This document shows, in pieces, positions 1 to 12,625 of a DNA stretch of 64,000 bases. How positions within the stretch are numbered: the stretch's first letter is position 1; each line of letters begins with the position of its first letter. The notes beneath the pieces were generated by a model. That model searched no databases. It saw only the letters and a list, made by a program, of their open reading frames with translations, and had not been told where the DNA came from. Both the position numbers and the translations under genes were made by a program. The DNA is taken from the NCBI RefSeq assembly GCF_028453695.1, contig NC_135779.1:5902831-5966830 (forward strand). The letters run 5' to 3'. This stretch comes from Augochlora pura (lineage: Eukaryota > Arthropoda > Insecta > Hymenoptera > Halictidae).

Positions 1-544
1 GGGTCATTCATTTCATTAGCAAAAAAATAATTTTATAACGCGACAAAAATATTTTAAGAAAGACTCGGCATCGCCATTCGACAGCAAAGGGTTATAAATC
101 GGCTCGCAGTAGGGACAAAGGCGGAATCGAGGGGCGCCGCGTAGCCGACCGCCGCGCTTTGGACATCCGCGGCACGGGGTTGTTCGTTTGATAGTTCCCG
201 GCATTAACTAAATACAACGTCAGCTCCGTAATTTCAAACGGATGTGGCCTGGTTCGCGGTCTCGTTCTGGACGGGCGAGGCCGGTACCAGCGGCAGGAAA
301 ATCGAGCTCTCGCGGTGGCCAACTTCGCGGCGTGCGTTTTCAAAGCGGCCCTGACGCGGACGAAAATCTCGGCAGGCGGGATGAGAGGGCGCGAACAGGG
401 ACGGAAATAACGAGGGCGGCCGACGATCGGCGAGCCGCAACAACTGTGCCGATTGCAACAATAACCTAGATCACGTGATATCACCTAGATATGTGATAAA
501 GTAGTATACAGCAGTGTACAGTGTATAATTAAGGGGTTAAAATG

Positions 545-640
545 GAGACCTAAGTGTTGGACGTCTTGAAGACGTCTAGTTTAGGTCTGAACGTCTTAAA
601 GTCGTCTAGTTTAGGTCTGAACGTCTTCAAAACGTTTACT
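545..640. repeat. Short direct repeat, 30-bp period
   Basis: The phrase CTAGTTTAGGTCTGAACGTC occurs at 576 and again at 606, and a related block ACGTCTTGAAGACGTC, itself palindromic, precedes it. Two to three units are visible. No function is apparent. Confidence 0.7.
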
Positions 641-837
641 ATTATTAACAATAAACATCGCTTCTTACAGCGATCCATAAACACCTCCCTTGAATATAAT
701 AATTTTCTTCCACAATTTCACATATGACTGTCAACTGCACTATAAATATATAATTTAGTTATTAACATAGTTATATATATTTATCAATTGTTCGCTTACA
801 AAAGTGTACAATTTATAAACTCAATATTATTTCACAC

Positions 838-1083
838 ATTTCAGTATCCAATTTCTCATTGTTCTCATTGAGAAAAGAATTGTTCAATGCTAACCTAATC
901 TTTCTCTTTCTCCAATAGCAAATTAAAATTCATAATTTATATAAAAATAATTATATGATTTTTCATACAAAATTCATAATATTAATAAAACATTTCTCTA
1001 TCCAATTTTTCATTGTTCTCAAAGCGAAAAGAATTGTTCAACGTTAACCTAACCTTTCTCTTTCCCCAATAGTGAATTAAAAG
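838..1083. repeat. Direct duplication, about 154 bp apart
   Basis: A block of about 85 bases containing TCCAATTTCTCATTGTTCTC, GAAAAGAATTGTTCAA and CTTTCTCTTT..CCAATAG occurs near 838-925 and again near 993-1083 with scattered differences. The material between is AT-rich. It is a local duplication or a degraded element; no coding capacity is seen. Confidence 0.65.
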
Positions 1084-1328
1084 CATTAAACAGTATAAAC
1101 ATGTCTCGAAAGGGTTAAATACATATTGGACAGAGTCGTCGATCATGCAACAGCCCGATAATTACTGTCGGACTTCCCGAAGTCCCCTTCTCCAAGCGCG
1201 TGTCCCCGTGTTTCATTATGGGGTTGGTCGGCGATGATGATCGAAGGGGTTCGAATTCATCGTAAAGGGTCGAGCGAAAGGGGTAGCAACAGGGAACTGG
1301 ATTAACCGCGATACTCGACCGCGCGCAC

Positions 1329-1331
<3 letters not shown>

Positions 1332-1364
<33 letters not shown>
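1332..1364. repeat. (GA)n microsatellite
   Basis: An uninterrupted run of about sixteen GA units. It produces low-complexity Ser/Leu or Arg/Glu reading frames that should not be called genes. Confidence 0.9.
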
Positions 1365-1367
<3 letters not shown>

Positions 1368-2874
1368 CCTCGTAAACGTTTTCCACCCCCGCCCCCCTTC
1401 TCGTCGAGAAATGCCGAGCCCATCTTTTGAATGACTTGATCTGTCCATTAAGGCGGTCGGTTTAGGTTTCGGCTTAAGAATGGACCACGGGATGATGCCC
1501 TGACGTTAATGCCCGGGCCGCACGTGATGGAATTATGTGAAGGTATTCGACGGGGGCGTATTAAGACCTAACGTGGGGAAACGAGGGTCTTTATGGGGCG
1601 ATGGGGGTGGTTCTTCCATGGGAAGCGGGCCTGTAACGACGATTACACCCGAGGCATTATGAGGAGCCTCGTAACCGATTAAGGATTCCGGTCTGGAATC
1701 AATCTTTCAAGAGGCTGGGATACTTTGCCAGTTTACTCGGCCGTCGGACGCCTAATCTTGTTTACCGAACTGTATAGCCGGCGGATGAAACGATTACGTT
1801 ACAGAATTTTTATGGAATTAATCATGGGGGAAGTTTTTGGTGAGAACGATGATATATAGGTGATCGAAGAACGCGACTTTTGGGTGTTAATAATAGAAAT
1901 GGAGAATAAATCAAATTTGGTCATCTTGTCATCGACGCTTAATGGTCGAAATTTTTAAATTTTACATTTCTGTTTTTAAATAATCGAAATCGGAGATGCA
2001 ACTCCCAATTAAAGTCACATAATAAGCATAAATATTATAACTATAAAGTATTATATTATATATCATAACTATAAAATTCATAGAAAATTCCTAACATAAT
2101 TGACACTGTACAACCCTTATCAATCACGTGAATTAACTATGCTCTTCCAGCAATAACCAAATGTACTACAATAACCAAATCTTCATAAAAATAAGTCTCG
2201 AGGCATTTTACCCAGCCGCAATGTTGTTGCTCTCTCCAATAAATACTTTTCATCCTCGCAATTTTCTAAGAACCGAAATGATCACCGCGCGTCGCATTAT
2301 CTCGGCGAGTGCGCGGAGCACAAAAGGGCTTAACCTTGGCCCGAGCCAGCTTCGCCGGGGTGCAACGCGGTCCGTAAACGTTCCCTCGGCTGAATCGCAG
2401 TCAATACAGGCATTGTTTCCTCCGCAACAATGGGCCGGAGGAAAAGAAATCGAGTGCTCGTTAATGATAGATGTCACCGCGTGTGCCGGCGCGCACGAAC
2501 GCCGCGCATAGGTCGCGCGGGTCGTCCCGCTGAATCTGCCGTATCTCGCGGCCCGTTTAACCCTTCACACTCGAAGCCGTTTCAACTGGAAATCTAAAAT
2601 AATTTTTCTGGCTTAGAAAATTTCCATTTTATTCGACAAAATTCATTCAGAAATGAAATTGCGTGCGCAAATCCCTACATACCACCCTAATACCGTTAAA
2701 AAATCATTGGCAATGACATTAATGAAACAGTCAACAATCTCGGCACCCCGTGCGAGTAGCCCGTGGCGCGTGCAGGCGCGGACTACGCGCGTCGCACGCG
2801 ATGCACCCGCTTATGAAGCGTCCCCGGCGTGCAGCTTTCTTGGATTGGTCGTGTATCGAGGTGGGGTGCAGCGG

Positions 2875-2896
2875 TGACGTCACCTGACTGACGTCA
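2875..2896. promoter_or_regulatory. Paired CRE palindromes
   Basis: Two perfect TGACGTCA octamers start 14 bases apart (2875 and 2889). TGACGTCA is the full consensus for CREB/ATF bZIP dimers. They lie in a GC-rich, CpG-containing patch with GTGTGCGTGTGCGTG and GA/CT-rich sequence downstream, as expected for a promoter or enhancer. The regulated gene is not visible in the window. Confidence 0.55.
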
Positions 2897-3075
2897 CCTG
2901 CGCCGTCGCGTGGCAACGGGACCGCGAATCCGGACACGGCCACCACCGTGTCGAGAAGGGAGCACCGCGTGTGCGTGTGCGTGAGCGAAACGGGCGGACG
3001 AGAGGGTGCCGGAGAGGAGATGCATGCCCGGGCCGTTCGAGCTAAACTACCCCCACTTTCCCGTTACACGGCTCG

Positions 3076-3410
3076 CTCTCTCCTCTCTTAACCAGGGTGG
3101 CTCCTCTCTATTGCTCTCTGCTCGGCCCAGTTTACAAATCGGTCTTTCTCTCTGTCGCTCTTTATGCTTCTCTGGCTCCTTTCTCTCTCTGGTTTTCTGG
3201 CTCCGTTTCTCTCCAGTTCTCTGGCTCGTTCTCTCTCTATTACTCTCTCTAGTTCTACGTCTCTTTCTCTCTCTTTAGTTTTCTACCTTCTTCTTCTCTC
3301 TCTTTAGTTCTCTATCTTCTCTCGCTTTGGTTCTCTATCTTCTCTCTCTCTCTCTTCAGTTCTCTATCTCTGTCTCTCTCTTCGGTTCTCCGTCTCTGTC
3401 CCGCTCCGCC
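3076..3410. repeat. Pyrimidine-rich (CT) tract
   Basis: A long stretch of CTCT, TTCTCT and CTGTCTCT with interspersed GGTTCT/AGTTCT words, about a 20-base irregular period. It makes a spurious Leu/Ser-rich frame. It sits between the CRE pair and the third CRE, so it may be part of the same regulatory patch. Confidence 0.75.
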
Positions 3411-3462
3411 CCTTAATCCGCTCTTCCGCCTCGCTGCAAGGAGACTCCCGGGTAGCTGGCGG

Positions 3463-3470
3463 TGACGTCA
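3463..3470. promoter_or_regulatory. Third CRE palindrome
   Basis: A further perfect TGACGTCA octamer about 570 bases from the first pair, again in GC-rich sequence. Three perfect 8-mers within 600 bases are more than chance would give. Confidence 0.45.
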
Positions 3471-3719
3471 CGCCGCGTATGGAAGGGATGGTCATGGTCC
3501 TGTTTCGAGAACGCTCCGCGAACAATGTTTATTTCGCCATTTTAGCCCTCGTAACCGCGTCCGGATCCTGGATTATCGATCCCACGCGAGATATCGCGGT
3601 ACCTCCCGGCAATCTCTCTCCCTCTCTCTCCTCTTTCTAGACGCCATCTTTTCTACGGGACCCTCCGCCGACACCCAACCACCACCACCACCACCACGAG
3701 GTGCGAAGAGGACGCGGCC

Positions 3720-6700
3720 TGACACGGTCGAAACTACGGCCACCGTGCGCTTTATGCATTTTCCACGCGGATACGAAGGTCAGTTTATAACGAAATGTTA
3801 CTATGATTTTATGGGTTGTTGGTAGATTGGGAATTTTGTAATTTGAGTCGAGATAATTGTCAATGAATGGCTGGGATATTTGTTGTATAGTCTTGTTGGT
3901 GTTGGTCAACGTATTTCTTATTTATTTTGGGTGATTTAAATTGAGGGTAGTTATGGCATTCTTAATTTAATTTATGCGATCTAATTTTAAGTAATGAGGA
4001 TATTCAAGAATAGACCATCAAGTGGTATTTAAAATTTTTTTTACTATACCTCGGTTCTTGAAACTTTCCCTTTAGTGTACCTTATATTACCAAGATCAAT
4101 ATAGAAAATCACGCGTTAATATAGAACTACAATTTTACAATTAAATTAAATTCACAACTTTGTAAAAATATTATGTCATACCTACAACAAGAATTATACC
4201 AAATCACCCAACAACAAAATTAATATTTATACAATTCTCGTATCCTCTAACTACTAGTCCAAGCAATTTTTCCTCCGCTTCCTTTCCACTCGCAACAGAA
4301 AACACGAATATCGGATGAACATTCGAAGAAAGGTCGCATTTAACAGAATCTGCAACTTGGAAAATTCAGTGGAAAGCGACCAGTATTAAAATCCAGGCGT
4401 TTCCCCGGCCCCGGGATACAACGGGCAATGAATTTTAAACTTTAGCTCTCTTTTGTTGATTGTTCCGCCCCGTCCCAGGACGCGCGAAGACACTCGAGAC
4501 TACGGCGCGATGGGGATGACGCTCGAACAATGGAGATCTCCGAGCGGATTGTTCCTCCCCCCACCGTTCTCCAGTGTCGTAGGATCGTAATTGTTTTCGT
4601 CTTGACCGACCGGATCTTAGCCGGTGGACGTCGAGACGTGACGTGGTCGTTCGACAGCGTTCGACTTTGTTCGACATTGTCCTCGATTCGTTTCGCGGAC
4701 AGCTCGTTCGTTTCGACTTTCGTGCAGATACAGCTGGTGGATACCGTCAGACGGAATCTCTGAGGGCGAGTCAACATCGCGGGGCAACTCCGAGGAGGGA
4801 TTAGGGGGGATGTAATTGTAGGCCTAATTCATGAGCACTGTCAGCGGGAACGCCCGCGCGGCTTTGTGATACGGTCACAGCGCTGTTGCTCGCATATCTG
4901 ACCCTTAAGTCCCTTCACGGTGTTGTAGCAGATGTAAAATAGTTATCTGCGTTCTATATGGTAAATTCGTTGGAATGCTACTTATTTTTCTGTGCAATGA
5001 ATTTATTTGTATAATTTATCTGTCGTGAATAATTAATTAAAATAGTTCGTTGTGTGAACTGATGGAGATTATGCGATACTTATGGAAGGGATGGAAGGTG
5101 ACATTTGATTAGTATGAATTTTACAGGTATTTCAGTGATAAGAACATTTTGGATATTGTTTCTATTAAAGTTACGTTATAGTGGATATTTTGTTGAGAAA
5201 AATTTGTAGCGAATTCCATGCCTTAGTTTATATATTGCTATAATAGCAATATTTAACATTATTAAACATTATAATAAGTGTAGTAATCAATCAAGAATTT
5301 ATGGAATTGAAATTAACCCTTTGCACTCGAGTAGCGACCATGAGACGCCATGGAAAATTATTATATCACGTTCCAAAATAATTTTAACGCTGAATAACAA
5401 TATTTAACATTATCTAACAATATTTACCATTATCTAAAATTATCTAACATAATTTAACATTACCTAAAATCATCTAACATAATTCAATGGTACAATATTA
5501 CAACAAACGCACTAAACACATCGTATAAAATACATCCAGCTGCTTCGAGTATAAATACCATGCTCCGCAGAGACCTCTTTAAATTTCGAACGAGAATAGC
5601 TGCGACCCGAGAGCAAAGGGTCGAAGAAGGGACAATCCGAGGGATCGTTTCCGTTACTTCGATTCCCGACGCCCGCGCCGACACCGAAGAACACGGATTT
5701 TCGTTCGCGTTTACCATTGCGCGCCGCGGTGAAATATTCACCGGCACCGGGCGCAATAAATCGGCCCATAGAATATCAACTCCGTCTTCATTATACCTAA
5801 AAGCATTCCGACGCGTGTACTCCACTCTCAGCGATATCTCTTACATTCATGAGATGTTGCCACTAACTAAATTACCCTTCGTCCCGCCACGCCGCGCCGG
5901 TTGCGCCGTGCCGTCCGGGGGGGTTGCGAACGGAACATCTATTTCTAATACCGTCTAAATCACGGCGCCTCGCGTTCTGCATCTGGTTTAGAACTCGCAC
6001 GGTCCGGCGGATACAAATCGACGAGATTTATTTTCGGTCGGGGGAGAGGAGCGACGTTATCGACGTATTTGAAACGGCGAACTTGGTAAATATGTGAGCG
6101 ATCGTGAGCGAGCTTTTTATTCGCGTTTTCGATTACTGCGACGACGGACGCAGACACGGTTAACATTAAACGGCCGTATAAAACTTCGCGATAAAAGATG
6201 CGACGGAAGCCGGGCCGGTTTAATGGCTGTCTACGGTGACCCATAAAACTGTTCGAACACGAGTATGGCGATCGTTCGGGTTCGGTTGGGACCATGCGTT
6301 CTCTATGCGTTTTTGGTTGATCGATTTTTCGTCGATCGATGCCGAAAATGAATGAAAATTCGAAATAAAATAAATTTGAGACAAAGACGCTTCGTAGCAA
6401 TGTTTAGAACTCTAAAATAAATTCGAGATAAAATAAATTCGACATAAAAGAATCTCCTGAGCAACAATTACAATCCTCTCGCCCAAATCACCCCACTAAA
6501 TCCTTAACAAAAAAGGCGCCACGTTCGCCCTTTATCTGCACTCCGTTAATCGAATTAACGGGCGCATTGTATTCCCGAACGACCCCGGTAACAATCGAAT
6601 CCGTGCATCGCAGCCCCGATACGTGGGCACTTTTCAGAAAGCAGCGTTGTCTGCTGGGTCCCGTAACTCGATAGAGGCCGCGGCGGCCCTTCGATGTAAA

Positions 6701-8268
6701 CGCGTTTACGGTACGCCCTCCGGGGGGAAAACGGAACCCGTCCACGGCCGTCCGCGGATAAAACAGACGAACCGTCGAAAGTTTCTCTACCGCCGCCGAA
6801 CTCGTTCGATGCTTCTCTATTAGTTTGTTAAGTCCATCGGCCGGATTGCTTCGGATCGACGTGCACTTAAACTCGAGGCAACACACCGGGGGAAACTGCA
6901 ATCGGCAGCTTACCCAAGCACCGAAGACGCTAACTTTCTTCCAGAGGGGGGAAGTATATATGTATACGGAAACGTAGTTAACTCGGGAAACGTAAGCACG
7001 AGCTAACTGAATTAAGCTCGCTCTCTTCCAACGCCCCGCGACCCCTTTGCCGCCACACGGACCGCGCGAGTCGCACCCACGCCGCGATGCATGTGTATGT
7101 AGAGAGCGGAGGTATGTTGTTTAGGATTCTAGGACGAAAGGGTTTACGACGCGAACGTGGCTTAGTATTACATGTTTTTCAGCTCGAAGAATTCTTTCTT
7201 TTCAACCCCTTGTATTACGATTCCTTTCAAGCATTTATTTATCTTTAAGACTTTAGTCGATGGGGCCAGACGATTTTTGTTTCTTTTGTTATCTTTATGC
7301 ACCTTCGTTTCTAGACTTTGATAACTTCATATCTTAGCAATCGTTTCTTCTAGTACTTATGATATACCTATTGATTATATATTACTTTCCATATTATTAA
7401 TTTCCACTACACTTATTATTTCCACTACAATATTATTTCCACTACTAAATTTTTATAAATTCGATACAAACGCGTTCAATTTTATATAATAATGTAGGAA
7501 TATATTTAATGAAAAATTGTTTAAAATTAGAGAACTATAGACTAGGATAATTAAAAACTGAGAACAGGGCCAGTCGACGATTTTTAGACTTTTTTACGCT
7601 TCGATTTTTAGAACAACTCTGCCGTCCCTTTCAATAAACAAAAAAATCATTATCCAATCTTCTTATCATCCTGTGTTGCCATCGCAACGACGGTTCTTTG
7701 ATGTCGCGGTTAGGCCTTTTAATTTAACGCTCGCCTGATACATATTTAAAATAATTACATCTAAAATAATAATTGACAATTTATATAGAACAATAAAATC
7801 ACTTTCCACAAAACTATATGAAAGAATCTTGCAATCATTTTAAAGAGTTGGCTCACCTGCACGCCGATCCTGCAGCGCTTACTATAGTAAGCTATAGCCA
7901 GAAAGCTACGAAAACGCGGCGAGCGGAAGCCGCTCGTACGTTCCGCTCGATAACCCCTATATCTCGAACCCAATATAAGAACGCGGCTTCAACGGTGGAC
8001 TAATTAAGAAGGCCGGCGAGAGGCTCTTTTTGCTCGATTCCGGGCCCGTTTCGACGAGAGTTCCGCGGAAGACCGGGGCCGAGTTTCGTGGCTTCGCCGG
8101 AAACAGGGGGAGAACTGGCTGTAATAAGGGACACGAGGGGGAGGGGGGCGAGCCGGCCCCCGGTAACGTTCCTGCTAATTACGGATTCGCGATGCGCAAG
8201 GGAACTTCGAGATCTTCATTAAGGAAGGAGCCGGCTGTTTGCGGCTTGTGAAAACGTAGTTCGAGCCG
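3720..8268. other. Intergenic stretch, nothing supported
   Basis: GC-rich islands (4.4-4.9, 5.6-6.3, 6.5-7.1 kb) alternate with AT-rich sequence. The open frames at 5560-5958 (+) and 5960-6400 (-) lack domains, splice context and a usable start context. One transposon end (TTAACCCTTTGCACTCGAG) is at 5313. Otherwise I see nothing that can be supported. Confidence 0.45.
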
Positions 8269-8368
8269 NNNNNNNNNNNNNNNNNNNNNNNNNNNNNNNN
8301 NNNNNNNNNNNNNNNNNNNNNNNNNNNNNNNNNNNNNNNNNNNNNNNNNNNNNNNNNNNNNNNNNNNN
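8269..8368. other. Assembly gap (100 N)
   Basis: Exactly 100 N, the usual placeholder for a scaffold gap of unknown size. Sequence on the two sides may not be adjacent in the genome. Confidence 0.99.
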
Positions 8369-9105
8369 AGGAACGCCTTAATAACTAACCCACCACCATT
8401 TCACAGCCATTAGCTCGATGTAATTGTCGATTTCGAATCAGATGCAAACGAATTTACAGCTGATTAGAAATCGGCAATTACATCGATTGCCCGAGTCTCA
8501 CCACGTGGAGGTTGCTGTGACTGGAGACTCGGAAGGGAGTCAGAACGAAGCCGGCATTCGTTATGGCTCCCTCCCTTTCACCGGTGAAACGATATGTCGA
8601 GTATTATTGCGGACCAAAAGTGGATCGATGGAGAAGCCACCTAAACACTGGGACCAAAGTGAATCAGAGCAGAAGGTTCTAATTCTTTCAAAATGAAAAT
8701 CAAAAACGAGCCGGAGCAGAAGGCCCGGACTCGAGCGAGGGTGACGCGGCGCGAGCAATACTTGCACAAGCCTCGGAATTCCGCAGATATCATTATTCGA
8801 CGAGGTACAATTGGAATGAGCAGCCAATCGCGACATCCACCTACAACGTTGAACATTCTCCCCCCTGCGCCCTCCCCCCAATGAAGGGGTTGCGGGCGTC
8901 TTACATGCCGAAGCGAAGGGAGACTGTCCACCGCTGCAGGAGGATGAACGATTGGATGCTCAAACCGCATGATACCTCGCCGAACAAGATGATCTACGAG
9001 ACTCCGAGAGATTGCGCAAGCAGGACCACCATGGTTGGGCCGAAAATTGACAACGAATGTTGAACGAGCAAAGCTAAAGCAATAATACTCGACATACTTT
9101 TAGCG

Positions 9106-9760
9106 ATTCGGGTAACTCGGGGACGCTACACCCCGCGCCCCCCACGGGGCATGTCCCGTGGGACGGAGGCCCCTGAGTGATCTTAATACTACTTAGAAAA
9201 AACGCAATAATTAACAAGTCGCACGCATCCCATGGCGGATGATGATCCCAAGACGAATGATGATCCCACGGCAGATGACCTGAAATAATCTGAAAAAAAT
9301 TATTAGTTAATTAGAACATATAAAGAATGACGAGACGAAACAAGGAAACCAACACCAGCACACGAGTGCCAAACTAACCCGCACACGAGTGCAATTTGAA
9401 GAAGAAATCCAACGCTGAACAACCGAATCACAGCGGAAGACGAACCAACATTCGAAAACCAAACGAAGTTTAAAGAAATTAAATTGAAAACTCTAACGAC
9501 CTATAGGCGCCTCAGGTACTTCGGGGACGCTACCCCCCGTACTCACTCAAGGGCCCCTCCCATGAGCGAGCCCCTGAAGGAACTCCGATCGGAGGAATAC
9601 CAAGTTCGAGTACTTTTCTTACAACGACGTTTCATCATAAATAACCAACGCACACACGCAATTAAATAATAAAACGCTTAGACGCATCCCACGGCGAATA
9701 ATGATCCCACAGTGGATAATAATCCAACGGCGGATGATAATCAACTTAATAATTAACGCA
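9106..9760. repeat. Duplicated GC-hairpin plus GGATGATGATCCCA blocks
   Basis: Two related blocks start near 9115 and 9520. Each opens with CGGGGACGCTAC(A/C)CCCC, passes through a GC-rich self-complementary segment (CCCCACGGGGCATGTCCCGTG in the first copy), ends the module with GAGGCCCCTGAG or GAGCCCCTGAAGG, and is followed about 50-130 bases later by CGCATCCCA(T/C)GGCG and several GGATGATGATCCCA-type units of roughly 18-20 bp. The pair has a period of about 400 bp. It is non-coding and may be a fragment of a larger repeat or satellite. Confidence 0.65.
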
Positions 9761-10139
9761 CGACTTAATAAATAACGCAACACTGGCATCCCTCGGTGAT
9801 ATTTCTGCAATTTTGTGGAATGTTATTTCCTCCGTATTTCCTCCATTGGCTGAAACTGTCTATGAGTTTAAGTAATATAAAATACATATCAGTAAGAAAT
9901 AAAAAAATACATAAAAATAAGGAATGAGAAAAAATGATGTGAAAAATTCGACAGAAATGATGGTCCACTCGATATGCATTCCAAAAACAAACGCGCGAAT
10001 GGACCGTGCTTGCGCAACACTATTTTAAGAAACAGACATTGCTTTATAGAAGCAAACGCGGTCAGTGCATTTTTTGTCGTGATACTAATTTATTTAATTG
10101 AAAATGGTGAACTCCCGTGCACTTTGATCTATTTTCACG

Positions 10140-11350
10140 AAACGCTAAAAGGAACTCGGCGACGATACAGCAATCCTTGGACCGGCTACCCGCAGCGTGG
10201 CATTTATTTCGTAACTCTAATGCAACGCGTTGCAATTTTCGCGACTCTAAGACAACGCGATTTAAATCGCATCGCTAATAACTATTTCGCGAACTTGTAA
10301 TTCGAATTCGACTCGCGACTCTAAGAAAACATCGCGAATGCAACGCTGCGGTGCGTCGCAGCTCCGGCATGGGCCCTGAAAAACGAATGCAGCTGCAGCA
10401 ACGCGATCATTTACGCGACGCTAACTTTGAAATTGATTCAAAGACAAATACTCTAATGCAAAAATCGCGATTTGCCCATCCGAGCTGTTCGTTGGGACGG
10501 CGAGAGGCCTGTCCATTGTTGCGGCGTCGGTGTGGGCGTCTGGAAATACGAAAGTGAAGCTACTTGCAACGCGATTATTCAAACGCAACACTAACACAAC
10601 GAACAGAAATGCAAAAAGTTACACTGATTTTTAAAAGCAGCTGCTTTATCGACTTTGAAAAATTTAAGGAAATTTGCAAGTTCGAACGCGATCGGTTGCG
10701 CAACGCTAAGTTCAATTTCTGTTCGAACAATTGACTGAAGCAACGCGTGATTAATTCGCAACGCTATGGCAAGTCGCGGATGCGCCCACCCGAGCCGATC
10801 GTTGCAGCGCAGCATGGGCGTCTGAAAAGTCGGAAAGCAAACTACTGCAACGCGATTGTACCAACGCAACGCTAATTCCACGAACAGAGATCCAAAAGAC
10901 AAGTTTTCGAAAGCAAATAGACTTTGAGAAACGTTAAAAATTGATCAAAGCAACGCGAGATTCTATATATTCGCAACGCTATATTTAAAGTTACTATGCA
11001 TAAGAAACAAGATGAAATCGCGATTATTTCATTCGCAACGCTACGCTTTAGAGAACTTATTTCAATAGTAATGGAAATCGAGTCTATTTTATTTAGAACA
11101 CTAATTTTTATCTCTGCTCAAAATTGATTAAAGCAACGCGTGGTCATTTCGCAACGCTACTTGTAAATCGCGGACGTGCCCATCTGCGCTAATCGTTGGG
11201 GCGGCAAGGCCTGCCCATATACTACTACTACTACCACTACTACAACTACAATTACAATTTTAACAAACGAGTACAGTGACAAAGTGGTAACGACAATAGG
11301 GTGGCCTCTCTCAACAGTTTGTTGGAGAGGCCTCTTCGGCATTTAGCCTC
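10140..11350. repeat. Compound repeat: CAACGCG/CGCAACGCTA phrases with ~310-390 bp period
   Basis: The words CAACGCG and CGCAACGCTA recur many times across this stretch, spaced by AT-rich filler. A longer module beginning ATCGCG(G)A..TGCCCATC and containing GATCGTTG or GTTCGTTGGG recurs at about 10466, 10772 and 11166, giving a period of 306 to 394 bp. I know of no transposon with these words. The short open frames inside are by-products. Confidence 0.65.
11303..11332. repeat. Hairpin GGCCTCTC..GAGAGGCC
   Basis: GGCCTCTCTCAACA is followed after three bases by TGTTGGAGAGGCC, an inverted repeat of 13-14 bp broken by a single indel. It closes the repeat block and is followed by CCTCTTCGGC words. 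It could be a transposon end or a structured RNA stem. Confidence 0.55.
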
Positions 11351-11640
11351 TTCTTTCTTCGGCGAATCGCCTGATGAACCTAGAACCCTACACGTGCTCC
11401 GCAGCTAGTAGAAAACCAACGATTTCCCAAACAAAGTAACAATGTTTCGGAAAAAGCCGATAATCCTGCTGGTGCAATGGAGCCGGTATCGTTTCGTTTC
11501 GAAAGCCCTAATTCCCGCGCGTACGCGTTCGCGACCGCGGAAGCTAAGAGAATTTTCAAAGGATCGATTTCGAGCTATAACATCGAACGTCATGCACCGT
11601 TCGAATAAAGCTCGAAGCGAACCCTTTGAGCCCTACCGGT

Positions 11641-11692
11641 GACTGACCGTCGGGCGAATCGCGGCCTACCCGAAAGAGAACGACGGTCAGTC
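11641..11692. repeat. Perfect 12-bp inverted repeat
   Basis: GACTGACCGTCG (11641-11652) and CGACGGTCAGTC (11681-11692) are exact reverse complements around a 28-base loop that itself begins GGGCG and ends near CTACCCG. No gene flanks it. It lies at the edge of the repeat-dense block. Confidence 0.6.
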
Positions 11693-12625
11693 CCGGCCCT
11701 ACCTAACAGTTCACACACACACACACGCTAAGGCAAGTTACCTAGCCTACCTAATCCTATATTTAAAAAATAGCAAAGCAATCACACCAACACATTCGCT
11801 TCACGATTGGCACACATACGCTGAGGTGCTAACCTGCGGAAAACGTCCCGGGACGCCTCTGACACCCCAACATGATCACATTCACTCACGATTAAGGTAC
11901 ATGTTAGTTCCTGAAATCGACTGACAATGGTAGCGATCATTGCGATTTTATAATAATTAAAATTTATTTTCTCGCGACTCTAATCGACTATTAATGACAG
12001 TCGTTTTACAATAAGCATCTCTTACGTAGAGTATACAATTCTCGAAATAAGAATAGCGAATGAACATTCTATACATATTCCATACGGATCCACGTTGCAT
12101 GATATGGATCGCGAATGGAATATGTTTTATTCAACTTAATTACAATTTTAAAAAACCGACGCAAAATCCACTACCTAATCACACACACACACAAGTGGAA
12201 ATTACGTCGTGTACGATACGCTAACCATTGTCAATCGCAATTTTTTAAATACCATTCCATGCGCCGTTGCTCGCACCCTTCCGAGTAACCTTGGGCACTC
12301 GAAAGGATTGGAGCAACGAGCATAGAACCTCAAATCTCTGAAAATCCTATCTAAAAAATGTCATTAGCTTCCGGGGAGGGATATTTTAAATTCATTGAAC
12401 AATTAGTGCGACGTTTAATGATAACTTCATAGGAATAATTTCAATGTTCGGATACGTTAAATGATTTGATAAAAATAATTTCAAAGTATCTTCAAATACG
12501 TTTAATGAATTGATAATAATAATTCAAAAGATGCGCGTACGAATAAGTCTAATAAAAATATCAAAACAAGAAAAAGTGAGACTCTACTTTGAATTTTAAG
12601 AAACATATTTTATATAAGGGGGGCC

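Larger units (their letters stand above)
1..2700. other. Gene-free flank with small local duplications
   Basis: I find no supported gene here. Short open frames on both strands overlap one another and have no recognisable domain or splice context. The stretch holds a 30-bp direct repeat near 545-640, a 154-bp-offset duplication at 838-1083, a GA microsatellite near 1332-1364, and an isolated TTAACCCTT-type transposon end near 2555. Base composition changes sharply from GC-rich (200-470, 1130-1800) to AT-rich (640-1100, 1800-2200). Confidence 0.5.

Noticed and set aside
5560..5958. 132-codon plus-strand frame
   Set aside because: No domain, no splice context, opposite-strand frames of similar length.
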